Assembly (NCBI GenBank): GCA_017429505.1 | Contig: JAFROW010000001.1 | Location: forward strand, 1-64,000 | Length of the DNA: 64,000 bases | Direction: 5' to 3' | Origin: Clostridia bacterium | GTDB lineage: Bacteria; Bacillota; Clostridia; TANB77; CAG-508 | Part shown: positions 18,110-26,766 of the stretch, piece after piece | Numbering within the stretch: the first letter of the stretch is position 1 | How the letters are laid out: each line of letters opens with the position of its first letter | Position numbers and translations under genes: made by a program | Notes under the pieces: model-generated | Databases searched by the model: none | Seen by the model: the letters and a program-made list of their open reading frames with translations, nothing else | What the model was told of the DNA's origin: nothing

Positions 18110-18829
18110 CTATTTTATTGTTTTTGCATATTTAAAACTATTACCTCTAATATGCTTTGAAATAATTATTTCATTTTCAGATTTAAATGTAGTCTTTATA
18201 CCATATTTTTCTAATTCTTTTAAATATCCATTTGTATTATTTATAATTGCCAGTCTTTCAGGAAAACCTATAGCATTTATTGTAAAAGGCGAACTTACTT
18301 TTTCACCATTTATTGCTACAACATTTCCATCACAAGAAATTGCAGTATTTCCAAGAATCCTTTTTCCATTAATCTCTATAGCTTCGGCACCAGAAGTTTT
18401 TAACTCATTTACAACTAATAACAAATCTCTATCATGTATAATTAAATCTGTAGAATCGTACAATACCTTAAGTGCGTTACTTGTTACAGCATCTGCTAAG
18501 GTTATTCTTACTCCCTGACCTTTTACATCTGTATATCCTAACAAAATATTATATTTATTTATTTTCTCTTCTAAAGCTTTTAATTCTGTATCATTACTTG
18601 TTACATTTTTTCTTGTTTTTTCTAGTTCATTTTGAGATACATCTATTTTTTCATATATCTCATCACACCTTTCTTTCATTCTTAAAACTTGTGTTTTTAA
18701 ATTGTTTAATTGTTTATTGGTACTTGTCGTGGTACCACTAATATTTACAGTTTTTATTTGGACGCAAATTCCTATCGTTAAAATCAGACATATTATTCCA
18801 AAAGTTATTGCATCTTTGTTTTTTAGCAT
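18110..18829 (-). CDS. DUF881 protein, second of three
   Basis: 239 aa: N-terminal helix (FGIICLILTIGICVQIKT), coiled coil with NNLKTQVLRMKERCDEIYEK, then DUF881 (GYTDVKGQGVRITLADAV, SGAEAIEINGKRI, SSPFTINAIGFPE). AAGGAGG lies five bases before ATG at 18829, which shows that an in-frame start overlapping the upstream gene is not used. It is clearly closer to the 18864 copy than to the 17294 copy, so the pair is the younger duplication. Confidence 0.88.
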   Translation of the reverse strand: MLKNKDAITFGIICLILTIGICVQIKTVNISGTTTSTNKQLNNLKTQVLRMKERCDEIYEKIDVSQNELEKTRKNVTSNDTELKALEEKINKYNILLGYTDVKGQGVRITLADAVTSNALKVLYDSTDLIIHDRDLLLVVNELKTSGAEAIEINGKRILGNTAISCDGNVVAINGEKVSSPFTINAIGFPERLAIINNTNGYLKELEKYGIKTTFKSENEIIISKHIRGNSFKYAKTIK

Positions 18830-18863
18830 ATTATCCTCCTTATAATTGTTATCTAATTTTCTT

Positions 18864-19586
18864 CTATTTAAATGTTTTAGCATATTTAAAACTTGGTAAA
18901 CCAATATATTTCTTCATTATAATATTTTTATCTTCTTTAAAAGTTGTATTTAAATGTTTAACATCTACTAACCAATAGTCTAAATATCCTCCAGGTCTAT
19001 TAATTGTTGTCATTCCTTCATAGAATCCAATTGCATTTATTGTAATAGGTGAACTCACTTTTTTCCCATTAATTAGAATATTATTATCATTATAGCATAT
19101 TGAAGTAGTTGATATTATTCTTTCACCATTGACATCAATAGCTTCTGCACCGGCATTTTTTAATTCATTAACCATTTCTAATATATCTACATCTGTCACT
19201 ACTAAATCTCTAGATTCAACAAAAGAAGAAATTTTATTTGCTATATTAGCATCAGAAATAGTAATCTTAACACCTTGTCCTTTAATATCTGTTAGTCCTA
19301 ATAATGTATTATATTTTTCTATTTTTTCCTTTATTTCTTTTAATTGATCATCACTATTAGCTACTTCTTCTCTAACTTTTTCTAAATCATTTTGTGCATT
19401 TGTCAATCTTTGAAAAGACTCATTATATCTTTCCTTTATTTTTAAAACCTGTGTTTTTAAATTATTAATTTCCTTATCTTCATTAGTTTTACCGTTATTG
19501 TTTGTTATTTTTATTTGTACACAAATACCAATTGTTAAAACAAGGCACATTATTCCTAAAACTATAGCTTGTGCTTTTTTTGACAT
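18864..19586 (-). CDS. DUF881 protein, first of three
   Basis: 240 aa with the same layout: helix (VLGIMCLVLTIGICVQIKI), coiled coil (NNLKTQVLKIKERYNESF), DUF881 domain (GLTDIKGQGVKITISDAN, AGAEAIDVNGERI, SSPITINAIGFYEG). AGGGAG lies eight bases before ATG at 19586. Its last residues (SFKYAKTFK) match those of the next copy (SFKYAKTIK). Between ftsQ and the other two copies. Confidence 0.88.
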   Translation of the reverse strand: MSKKAQAIVLGIMCLVLTIGICVQIKITNNNGKTNEDKEINNLKTQVLKIKERYNESFQRLTNAQNDLEKVREEVANSDDQLKEIKEKIEKYNTLLGLTDIKGQGVKITISDANIANKISSFVESRDLVVTDVDILEMVNELKNAGAEAIDVNGERIISTTSICYNDNNILINGKKVSSPITINAIGFYEGMTTINRPGGYLDYWLVDVKHLNTTFKEDKNIIMKKYIGLPSFKYAKTFK

Positions 19587-19670
19587 AATTATTTCTCCCT
19601 TCATATATTTTGCATAATCTAAAAAATTGTTTTTTTATCTATGAATAATAATAACAACTACAAAACGAAA

Positions 19671-20681
19671 TTATTTTTCTATATTTTCTTCTCTAAAATA
19701 AGGTTTAAATCCGCTATTTATATCACCATTAACAAATACTTTTCCAGTCTTTCCTTTCTCTTTATCAACTATTATTTTTACATAAGTCATTCTATTTGTT
19801 AAATCTGTTGCATTTCCTAAGTATACTATTTTATTTTCTTTTTTCATTTCTAATAAATATTCATTATTTTGTATTGATATCTTGCTAATCAACTTTGAAA
19901 CTTCTGCGCTTTTAGCTGTTTCCATTATTCTCAATATAATTCTTAATGCCTCTATATCTTTGTCTGACAATTTTTTTCCATTTAGTAAAGTATCTTGTTC
20001 TGTTTGAAATCCTTCAATTATTGGCACATCAGCACTTTTTGAAGATACTTCTAAAATATATCCCTGATAATTTATATATACATAGCTATTAATTACTTTT
20101 ATTTGATAAGCTGTTTTTCTCTCGTCAATATTTATTTGTAGCGTTCCGGGTAAATTTCTTTTAATCGTTACACTATCTATATAAGGGTTTTCTTTAATAT
20201 TATTTATTACTTTTTTCTTAGATATTTGGAATATGTTTTTACCTTCAAGTTCTCCTGAAAGACTAATTATTGTAGATTCATCTATTTTTTCATTTCCAAT
20301 TACATTTATTTTTTGTATATTAAATATTGGAGAAACCATAGCAAATACAGCTGTTCCAACTAAAAGTACTAATAAAACTATAATTCTCCTTGCTATATTT
20401 TTTCTTCTTCTTTTTAATTTTTTATTATTAGCTCTGTTAATTTTAGATTCTTGTTTTTGTGGTGGAATATTTTGAGGATTTACTTTTATATTTTTAAATT
20501 CTATAAAAAGCTCTTCATCATTATTTTGTTCTTTTTCTTGGATATGTCGGCTCTGTTTTTCAATTTCTTTGTTTCTTGTTACTTTGCCATTAATTCTTTT
20601 GGCAAAAAATACCTGTTTACCATTAATACCTGTTTTACTAGTATCATCAGCTTCAAATTGAAGTATATTATTTTTATCCAC
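19671..20681 (-). CDS. ftsQ: Cell division protein FtsQ/DivIB
   Basis: Bitopic divisome protein that bridges early and late division proteins. A long charged cytoplasmic region (about 95 residues) is followed by one helix (IIVLLVLLVGTAVFAMV), then the POTRA domain (FNIQKINVIGNEKIDESTII) and the beta domain (TIKRNLPGTLQINIDERKTA). 336 aa from the GTG at 20681, where AGGTGG is eight bases upstream; GTG codons a few bases earlier lie in the ribosome site itself. First gene after its own promoter. Confidence 0.9.
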   Translation of the reverse strand: MDKNNILQFEADDTSKTGINGKQVFFAKRINGKVTRNKEIEKQSRHIQEKEQNNDEELFIEFKNIKVNPQNIPPQKQESKINRANNKKLKRRRKNIARRIIVLLVLLVGTAVFAMVSPIFNIQKINVIGNEKIDESTIISLSGELEGKNIFQISKKKVINNIKENPYIDSVTIKRNLPGTLQINIDERKTAYQIKVINSYVYINYQGYILEVSSKSADVPIIEGFQTEQDTLLNGKKLSDKDIEALRIILRIMETAKSAEVSKLISKISIQNNEYLLEMKKENKIVYLGNATDLTNRMTYVKIIVDKEKGKTGKVFVNGDINSGFKPYFREENIEK

Positions 20682-20720
20682 AAAATTCACCACCTTATAT
20701 CCTATTTTTATACATTTAAT

Positions 20721-20749
20721 ATTTTACTATTTTTTTTCGTAAATATCAA
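20721..20749 (-). promoter_or_regulatory. Promoter of the ftsQ-ftsZ run
   Basis: Minus strand TTGATA, 17-base spacer, TAAAAT, about 40 bases before ftsQ. Confidence 0.55.
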
Positions 20750-20786
20750 GATAAAATCGTGTATTTTTTGTAAATTTTTTTAACTT

Positions 20787-20852
20787 TTATATAATAAGAA
20801 AGTGTTGCTTTCCTATTATATAAAATTAGAGTAGAGAAAAATTTTCCTCTAC
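20787..20852 (-). terminator. Hairpins at the sigE 3' end
   Basis: GTAGAG/CTCTAC (20831-20852) overlaps the sigE stop, and TTATATAATA/TATTATATAA (20787-20823) follows. The first is followed on the minus strand by only a short T-rich stretch, so termination may be partial. Confidence 0.4.
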
Positions 20853-21574
20853 CCTGTTTTACTTAAAATTTCTTTTTTCATCTTTCCAATAATCTTTTTT
20901 TCAAGTCTTGAAATATAACTTTGTGAAATACCTAGTTCATCTGCCACTTCTTTTTGAGTTTTTTCATTTCCATTTTTAAAACCAAATCTCATCTCCATAA
21001 TAATTTTTTCTCTGTCTTTAAGTTTGCTAATGGAAGCTCTAAGCAATGTTTTATCTACCTCGTCTTCTATATTTCTAGAAGTAATATCTGGGTCTGTTCC
21101 CAAAATGTCTGAAAGTAACAATTCATTGCCATCACAATCTTTATTCAAAGGCTCATCTATAGAAATCTCGCCTTTTATTTTGTTGCTTCTTCTTAAATAC
21201 ATAAGTATCTCGTTCTCGATGCATCTTGATGCATAAGTTGCAAGCTTTATATTTTTATCACTATTAAATGTATTTACAGCTTTTGCTAAGCCTATTGTTC
21301 CAATAGAAATTAAATCTTCAATTCCTATTCCTGTATTTTCAAACTTTTTTGCAATATACACAACAAGTCTTAAATTTCTTTCAATCAAAACTTGCCTTGC
21401 TTCCAAATTGTCTTCATCAGACAATCTTTTTATGTACTCCATTTCCTCTTCTTCAGGAAGTGGAGGTGGAAGTGTTTGACTTCCTGCTATGTAAAAAATT
21501 TGATTTTCTTCACTCCTAAAATATTTTTCATATAAAATATTTAAATTGTTTTTTAACATATCTACAAAATTCAT
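20849..21574 (-). CDS. sigE: RNA polymerase sigma-E precursor
   Basis: Mother-cell sporulation sigma factor. 241 aa with the pro-sequence before [17 protein letters not shown], the conserved stretch at the SpoIIGA cleavage site. Region 2 is [33 protein letters not shown], with the core-binding and -10 recognition helix ([16 protein letters not shown]); region 4 is [25 protein letters not shown] lies before ATG. It follows the gene for its processing protease, as in other sporulators, and shows that the organism can probably sporulate. Confidence 0.94.
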   Translation of the reverse strand: MNFVDMLKNNLNILYEKYFRSEENQIFYIAGSQTLPPPLPEEEEMEYIKRLSDEDNLEARQVLIERNLRLVVYIAKKFENTGIGIEDLISIGTIGLAKAVNTFNSDKNIKLATYASRCIENEILMYLRRSNKIKGEISIDEPLNKDCDGNELLLSDILGTDPDITSRNIEDEVDKTLLRASISKLKDREKIIMEMRFGFKNGNEKTQKEVADELGISQSYISRLEKKIIGKMKKEILSKTG

Positions 21575-21628
21575 TTTTTCCCTCCTATCTTATAAAATTG
21601 AAAAAGAATTAAATTTTGACAAGGTAAA

Positions 21629-21683
21629 ATCTTACGCAAAAAGCTGAGCATACTTTTTATATGTGAGCATTTTTTAGTAAGAT
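21629..21683 (-). other. Hairpin between spoIIGA and sigE
   Basis: ATCTTAC (21629-21635) pairs with GTAAGAT (21677-21683), with an inner GC-containing stem. On the minus strand it lies after the spoIIGA stop and before the sigE ribosome site. It could attenuate sigE or protect the message. Confidence 0.4.
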
Positions 21684-21684
21684 C

Positions 21685-21718
21685 TTAACTCAGTAAAAAT
21701 TGTAATTATTTTTCAACT
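21685..21718. repeat. 34-bp repeat at the spoIIGA stop
   Basis: Starts TTAACTCAGT and ends TTTTTCAACT. It is 32 of 34 identical to 55104-55137, which also lies at the 3' end of a minus-strand gene. Here it covers the last codons and stop of spoIIGA. Confidence 0.6.
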
Positions 21719-22593
21719 ATCTCTATTCCTAATAAACTTCTATATTCATCATTCTTAGTCAATGATTTGTTATAAATTCCAATTACTGCTTTATCTATTT
21801 TTCTTTTCTCTTCTTTTAAATTTATAACCAATTTTTCTGCTTTAATTCCAAGCAACATTCCATTTTGTTTTCCAAGTGATGAAAATGGAATAACCTTAAG
21901 TTTAGCAGAATATTCTTCTTTAATATTTTCTGGTATTTTTGAAAAATCACCTCCTAGTATCTCTTCAACATTATTTAAAATTTCTTTTGGCAAAATATCA
22001 TAAAGCAAAGTATGTTCCATTACTATAACAGGCAAATTTGTAATTGGCTCTTTTAGTAAATTTCCAGTATCTATTAATGCTTTTGTTTTTATTTCTTTGT
22101 TATTTAATGTGACCACAATCTCGCAAATTAAATCTTTTTTTGATATTTTTATTATTTTAAATGCTAAAATTATTGTAAAATATGCTACAACTATTCCAAT
22201 TAATACTGTTCGCAATGTGTATGAACCAACCAACACCCCGTTTTGAATTGTAATATTTTGTGAATTTACCATATAAATTATTGCAATTGATGCTCCTCCA
22301 AATACAAATGATGATAAATAGAATAATAAAACTTTTTTTAATAGTTCTTTTAAATTACTTGAATTAAATGCTACATATATTATTACTATTGATAAAATAA
22401 TTTTTATTATAAAACTTGAATATATTTTTAGCTTGAATAAATAATAAATTATTGAATAAATTGCTCCAATTAGTGCTCCTAAAAATAGTTTTTTTTGCTT
22501 TATTTGTGCTTTTGAAATTATCCCTGTTACATATAACATGATGTAGTTTATGACTATATTTTCTAAAAAAATCACATCTAAATATATCGTCAT
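21706..22593 (-). CDS. spoIIGA: Sigma-E processing peptidase SpoIIGA
   Basis: Membrane aspartic protease that cleaves pro-sigma-E in the mother cell. Five transmembrane helices (begins MTIYLDVIFLENIVINYIML) occupy about the first 150 residues; the soluble protease half has the active-site motif ALIDTGNLL (Asp at about 175), later VIPFSSLGKQNGMLLG. 295 aa from ATG 22593, where AGGTGAGG is just upstream; earlier in-frame codons lack a site. Directly upstream of sigE. Confidence 0.93.
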   Translation of the reverse strand: MTIYLDVIFLENIVINYIMLYVTGIISKAQIKQKKLFLGALIGAIYSIIYYLFKLKIYSSFIIKIILSIVIIYVAFNSSNLKELLKKVLLFYLSSFVFGGASIAIIYMVNSQNITIQNGVLVGSYTLRTVLIGIVVAYFTIILAFKIIKISKKDLICEIVVTLNNKEIKTKALIDTGNLLKEPITNLPVIVMEHTLLYDILPKEILNNVEEILGGDFSKIPENIKEEYSAKLKVIPFSSLGKQNGMLLGIKAEKLVINLKEEKRKIDKAVIGIYNKSLTKNDEYRSLLGIEIVEK

Positions 22594-22683
22594 GTCCTCA
22601 CCTGTTTTATATTGTAACACGTTTATTTTGCAAAGTCTGTCATTTTCTAGTGTAGAATTTTAGAAATATTCGATAAAATCAAA

Positions 22684-22737
22684 CAAAAAAGAACAGAAAA
22701 CTTTTGAATGTTTTTAAGTATTCAAAAATTTTCTGTC
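22684..22737 (-). terminator. Intrinsic terminator after the DUF4406-like gene
   Basis: ACAGAAAACTTTTGAAT and ATTCAAAAATTTTCTGT form a long stem; on the minus strand it runs into TTCTTTTTTG. It closes the operon read from 24532. Confidence 0.75.
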
Positions 22738-22758
22738 TTTGTTTAAACTTTTTGCTAA

Positions 22759-23070
22759 TTATCCTATTAAATCGGTATAATATATTATTTCCTTATTTAA
22801 CGATTTGGCATATTCAATTTCACTTTTTGTACTTTCACCAATATATCCGTTTACATTAACAACTAATATAGCATCAGATATTTTTATTTTTTCTTTATGC
22901 ATTTTATCAAGCATTTTTGCTTCCTCATCTGTATAAGCATCTTTATCAGAATTTGTTGGATAAATAGGTGAAATCATACAATTTCCTTTTAATTCCATTT
23001 TTTCTGCTATGTCCATTATTTCATTCATAAATCTCAAGCTTCCACATATTGTTATAATTTTTGTTTGCAT
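22759..23070 (-). CDS. DUF4406 / nucleoside deoxyribosyltransferase-like protein
   Basis: 103 aa Rossmann-like protein. TICGSLRFMNEIMDIAEK is the nucleotide-loop start, MHKEKIKISDAILVVNVNGYIGESTKSEIEYA the characteristic second half with the GxST..E motif of 2-deoxyribosyltransferase-like folds. Small DUF4406 proteins are common in phages and Firmicutes and probably act on nucleotides. Last gene of an operon with dUTPase and an ATP-grasp enzyme. Confidence 0.7.
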   Translation of the reverse strand: MQTKIITICGSLRFMNEIMDIAEKMELKGNCMISPIYPTNSDKDAYTDEEAKMLDKMHKEKIKISDAILVVNVNGYIGESTKSEIEYAKSLNKEIIYYTDLIG

Positions 23071-23091
23071 CGGATTCTCTCCTTTCTTTTA

Positions 23092-23553
23092 TTAATACGT
23101 ACTTTTTCTCTTAAGTTTTAATGTATTGTTACTATTTGTAGTTAAATATTTCATAAAGATACCTTGAGCAATTGCCTTTCCTTTTTTGAACTCAATAGTT
23201 TTATCACCTTCATTTTGTACTCTTAGCCAAATATGCCCTTCATTATCTTCATTATTATAATAATCTGCATCTATAACTCCGACTTGATTACAAAGGCGGA
23301 TATTGTATTTAAATCCCATGCTACTTCTTACAACTAACAACAGAACTTCATCCTTGCCAAAATAACATTTTAATCCTGTTGGAATTTTTTTGATTTCATT
23401 TTTTTCGAGTTTTATATCTTCTAATAAATAGATATCATATCCTGCTGTATAATCAGAATCTCTTTGAGGAATTTTTATATCATTATATAATCTAATATCA
23501 TTTTTTATATCTTTTACAAATTGTTTAAAACTAATTTTTTCAAAATCTCTCAT
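23092..23553 (-). CDS. dut: dUTPase-like protein without motif 5
   Basis: Trimeric dUTPases hydrolyse dUTP to dUMP and keep uracil out of DNA. Motif 1 is AGYDIYLLED, motif 2 RSSMGFK, motif 3 GVIDADYYNN with IWLRVQN, motif 4 FKKGKAIAQGIF. The Gly-rich motif 5 that closes over the substrate is missing: the protein ends KLKRKSTY at 153 aa. It could be a variant enzyme, a dUTP-binding regulator, or a truncated copy. An N-terminal extension of about 35 residues precedes motif 1. GGAG lies eight bases before ATG; 21 bases separate it from the next gene. Confidence 0.8.
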   Translation of the reverse strand: MRDFEKISFKQFVKDIKNDIRLYNDIKIPQRDSDYTAGYDIYLLEDIKLEKNEIKKIPTGLKCYFGKDEVLLLVVRSSMGFKYNIRLCNQVGVIDADYYNNEDNEGHIWLRVQNEGDKTIEFKKGKAIAQGIFMKYLTTNSNNTLKLKRKSTY

Positions 23554-23578
23554 CTTTTTTACTCCTCAATTATCACAT

Positions 23579-24532
23579 CTATTTTTGAACAAAAGAACCA
23601 TCCCCTTGTCCAAACAATTTCTCTATCGCATTTTTATATACTCTCTTCGTTGTTATATACCCATCAGGCATCAACCTTATATAATTATCCATCATTACAC
23701 CACTATTTACTTCAAGTACCAATAAATCATCATTTGAAGTCTGTATAATATCAACACTTCCAAATTTTATATTGATTTCATCACAAACCCTTCTTGCAAG
23801 ATTTATAATTTTTTCTGATAAAATATTGTCATCGACTTTTTTAGCTATTGACCCTTGTGATAAATTAAATTTCCAATTATATTGAAATTCTTCATTTTCC
23901 GCAAGAATTTTATCATACTTTGAATCTTCCAATTTGTCTATAAAATAACCATGATTAAATTCAACTAGTAGCTCCCTTATGGTCTTTTTGCCATCTCCTT
24001 TAACAATTGGGAGATATTTTGCATATAAAAGCTGAGGTTCTTTGTCTAGCATTATTACTCTATATTCATGTTTTATATTATAAAATGGGCAGATACTAAT
24101 TGAGTAATTACTAGCAAACTCCTTATCTAAAATAATATCAACTTCATCTAAATTTGTTATATGGAATACATTTTTTCCACAAGTTCCATCATTTGGTTTT
24201 ATTACAATACTATTATTATTTTTTATAAAATACTCTTTTACATATTCATATGTATTACAACCAACTGCATAGTCTTGCTTATTTGTTTTACTATACACAA
24301 TTTTATGTTCAATTATAGGAATTTTTTTCTCTGATAAAACTTCATATAAAGCAAATTTATCATCTGCAACAAGTCCTATTCCCTGTTCATTCAAATCAAA
24401 TTTATGCCCAGAAACAAATTTTGTTTTTCCATCTTTTTCTAACATTATAACCCATTCTTTTGATAAGAATTTATATTTTATATTTTCTTCATTACATATT
24501 TCTTGTATTATTTGTTTAAAATCACTTTTCAA
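23579..24532 (-). CDS. ATP-grasp amino-acid ligase-like protein
   Basis: 317 aa ATP-grasp protein of the RimK/cyanophycin-synthetase/glutathione-synthetase type. NSIVIKPNDGTCGKNVFHI is the grasp lysine and flexible loop, EYRVIMLDKEPQLLYAKYLP the second strand set, and DIIQTSNDDLLVLEVNSGV holds the Mg-binding Glu and Asn. It probably joins an amino acid or peptide to a carboxylate; the substrate is not visible. The start is TTG at 24532, seven bases after GGGAGG; upstream in-frame codons are inside the ribosome site. That site lies in a hairpin of the unusual leader (24533-24720). Confidence 0.75.
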   Translation of the reverse strand: MKSDFKQIIQEICNEENIKYKFLSKEWVIMLEKDGKTKFVSGHKFDLNEQGIGLVADDKFALYEVLSEKKIPIIEHKIVYSKTNKQDYAVGCNTYEYVKEYFIKNNNSIVIKPNDGTCGKNVFHITNLDEVDIILDKEFASNYSISICPFYNIKHEYRVIMLDKEPQLLYAKYLPIVKGDGKKTIRELLVEFNHGYFIDKLEDSKYDKILAENEEFQYNWKFNLSQGSIAKKVDDNILSEKIINLARRVCDEINIKFGSVDIIQTSNDDLLVLEVNSGVMMDNYIRLMPDGYITTKRVYKNAIEKLFGQGDGSFVQK

Positions 24533-24720
24533 TAAAAAACCTCCCTTTCTTTTAATCCGCATCAAAAGAAAAAGGAGAGTTTTTGTTTATAGCTACGCAA
24601 AAATAGCTTATTAAAATTTTCCTATTGTTCTTATTAGCGGAAGGCGGAAATAAATAAGCGAATTACTTCTTGCCTTAGTAGCAAATTCCCGTCTACTAAG
24701 TCTTAACTATTTATTTCCTA
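24533..24720 (-). promoter_or_regulatory. Structured leader of the ATP-grasp gene, ribosome site sequestered
   Basis: Three pairings on the minus strand. An outer stem GGAAATAAATA/TATTTATTTCC (24646-24656 with 24708-24718) encloses CTTAGTAG/CTACTAAG (24674-24681 with 24693-24700). AGCTA..TAGCT lies at 24592-24609. Last, 24564-24579 pairs with 24540-24553, hiding the Shine-Dalgarno of the ATP-grasp gene. The layout is that of a translational riboswitch or a repeat-derived leader. I do not recognise a known class. Confidence 0.5.
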
Positions 24721-24765
24721 CTCTAATAATTATATTTTTTCCTCCGTCCAAAAAATCCACTTCAA

Positions 24766-24939
24766 TTAGTCATCTAATTTTGGTGCACCAACTGGGCAAA
24801 CACTTGAACATGTTCCACATTCAATACATATTTCAGGATTGATTTCATATTTTGAATCTCCAGCTTGTATACATTCTACTGGGCAATTTGCTGCACATGC
24901 TCCACATGCTATACAATCTTCACTAATTTTATATGCCAT
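24766..24939 (-). CDS. 2[4Fe-4S] ferredoxin
   Basis: 57 aa clostridial-type ferredoxin with two clusters: CIACGACAANCPVECI and CIECGTCSSVCPVGAP, both CxxCxxCxxxCP. It carries electrons for pyruvate:ferredoxin oxidoreductase, hydrogenase and related enzymes. GGAGAG sits eight bases before ATG at 24939, and the gene overlaps the end of ricT by 11 bases, so it is the last cistron of the holB-ricT operon. Confidence 0.95.
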   Translation of the reverse strand: MAYKISEDCIACGACAANCPVECIQAGDSKYEINPEICIECGTCSSVCPVGAPKLDD

Positions 24940-25864
24940 CTTCTTCACTCTCCTTTCTTAAATCTTCTTTATCTAATTCTTCTAGTCTTTCCAGTTCTTT
25001 AAGTTCTTCGTTATTTTCGTCATCATTTTCTGCATCTAGTTGTTCTTGGACTGCATCTTTTATAACTATAATATCTTTAACATTATATTTTTTGTATGTA
25101 AAATTATCACCACTTGTAATTTTTACTCTAACTCTTTCTGCCAAAGTTTCAACATTTTCTATCTCGCCTGTTCCATCTTCTGTTTTTACAATTGCTCCAA
25201 CATGAGGAAGTCTGCTTAATTTTTCTTCATACACATCATTTTCGTATTTTAAGCAACACATAAGTCGTCCGCAATTTCCTGATATTTTTGAAAGATTTAA
25301 AGAAAGGTTTTGTTCTTTTGCCATTTTTATAGAAACAGTTTCAAAATTACTTAAAAATGAACAACAGCAAAGTTCTCTTCCACAAACTCCGCATCCACCA
25401 ATTCTTTTTATTTCGTCTCTAACTCCTATCTGTCTAAGCTCAATCCTTATTTTGTAGTTTGCAGCAAGTTCTTTTACTAAATCTCTAAAATCTATTCTTC
25501 CATCTGCTGTAAAGAAGAACAATAATTTTGTATTGTTAAACTTATATTCAACATCTGTTAGCTTCATTTTTAATTTTAACTCTTTTATCTTTTTATTACA
25601 ATACTCAAATGCTTCTTTTTCTTTCTTTTTGCATTCTTCATAATGCTTCATATCTCTTGGGTTTGCAATTCTCAATACTTTTTTTAATGGCTCTACTATT
25701 TTTTCTTCATCAATTTTTCTGTTTGGAATCATTACTTCTGCAATATCTTCCCCATCCGTAGTATCTACAATTACCATATTTCCTTTTCTTAAAATCAAAT
25801 ATTGCGGATCAAAGAAATATATTTTTCCAAGTCTTCTAAATCTAACTCCTATTATATTTTTCAA
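24929..25864 (-). CDS. ricT: RicT/YaaT, PSP1-domain protein
   Basis: 311 aa. The PSP1 C-terminal domain contains the conserved Cys pattern GGCGVCGRELCC and CGRLMCCLKYE. In Bacillus this protein joins RicA and RicF in an Fe-S complex that acts with RNase Y in mRNA processing and supports sporulation and competence. The C-terminus is a Glu/Asp-rich tail. Start is TTG at 25864, seven bases after GGGAGG and overlapping the holB stop (TTGA). Order holB-ricT is conserved in Firmicutes. Confidence 0.93.
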   Translation of the reverse strand: MKNIIGVRFRRLGKIYFFDPQYLILRKGNMVIVDTTDGEDIAEVMIPNRKIDEEKIVEPLKKVLRIANPRDMKHYEECKKKEKEAFEYCNKKIKELKLKMKLTDVEYKFNNTKLLFFFTADGRIDFRDLVKELAANYKIRIELRQIGVRDEIKRIGGCGVCGRELCCCSFLSNFETVSIKMAKEQNLSLNLSKISGNCGRLMCCLKYENDVYEEKLSRLPHVGAIVKTEDGTGEIENVETLAERVRVKITSGDNFTYKKYNVKDIIVIKDAVQEQLDAENDDENNEELKELERLEELDKEDLRKESEEDGI

Positions 25865-26751
25865 TGCATTTCCTCCCATATTTTAAATAACATATTGTCA
25901 ATACTCATATTGTAATTTGCGTTTGCATTAAGCCTTTTTTTTGTATCTTCAACAATATCTATACAATTTAAAAATCTTATATCTTGTTTTGACATTTTAT
26001 ATAAAATTACATTCATTGCTTCTAAAATATCATTTTTATCATCTTGAGATTTGTATATTATATCTGCCTTTTTCAAAACATCTGGTAAATCAATTTTCTT
26101 TATACTATGTATAATTTCAATAATATTTGAAAAAAGTTCAGTTTTATCTTTTAAATATTCTGCTTTGCCAATACTTCCTCCAAAAATCGCTAACATGTCT
26201 TCAGAAATATTTTCTATTTCGTAATTTTGACTCAAATATTTTTTTATATGTTCATCTTCTATTGTTTGAAATTTAATTATTGTACACCTTGATTTTATTG
26301 TACTTAAAAAATTGCTTTCTTTTGAGCCTACTAAAATAATAGTAACAAATTCAGGTGGCTCTTCTAATGTTTTTAAAAGACAATTTTGAGCCTCTGTAGT
26401 CATTAAATCTGCGTCATCTATAATGTATACTTTGTTTTTTGAAATAATAGGTGCTTCTAAAATCTTCTTTTGCATTTGTCTAATTTGGTCAATTTTAAGA
26501 CTTGTACCATCTGGAACAATTAATTGAAAATCAGGATTATTTTTTGAGTCAAATTCTATACATGATTTACAATGATTGCAATATTCTTTTTCGCTTTCAC
26601 ATAAAATCATTTTTGCAAATTCTTTTGCAATCATTTTTTTCCCTATTCCTGATATTCCTAGAAATAGGTAACTATGTGATGTTTTTTTTAAATCTACTGC
26701 CTGTTTTAGCTGTTGTTTTATTTTTTCATTCCCTATAATATTGTCAAACAT
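25861..26751 (-). CDS. holB: DNA polymerase III delta' subunit
   Basis: Clamp-loader subunit. GISGIGKK is the P-loop, CNHCKSC the zinc site, VYIIDDADLMTTEAQNCLLK the Walker B and sensor 1 region, and LKTLEEPPEFVTIILVGS the SRC-box neighbourhood (TIKSRC). 296 aa. AGGATG lies before ATG. It overlaps ricT at TTGA and follows lepB by 16 bases, forming one operon lepB-holB-ricT-ferredoxin. Confidence 0.94.
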   Translation of the reverse strand: MFDNIIGNEKIKQQLKQAVDLKKTSHSYLFLGISGIGKKMIAKEFAKMILCESEKEYCNHCKSCIEFDSKNNPDFQLIVPDGTSLKIDQIRQMQKKILEAPIISKNKVYIIDDADLMTTEAQNCLLKTLEEPPEFVTIILVGSKESNFLSTIKSRCTIIKFQTIEDEHIKKYLSQNYEIENISEDMLAIFGGSIGKAEYLKDKTELFSNIIEIIHSIKKIDLPDVLKKADIIYKSQDDKNDILEAMNVILYKMSKQDIRFLNCIDIVEDTKKRLNANANYNMSIDNMLFKIWEEMH

Positions 26752-26766
26752 AATTCACATCCTATT

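Noticed and set aside
20768-20795. Plus-strand promoter between ftsQ and sigE
   Set aside because: TTGTAA-16-TATAAT is present, but it points into the antisense of sigE and its -10 lies in a hairpin; too weak to claim.
21036-21240. Plus-strand frames opposite sigE, ftsA, dnaE and other genes
   Set aside because: AT-rich antisense shadows with Phe/Ser/Leu-biased composition and no ribosome sites.
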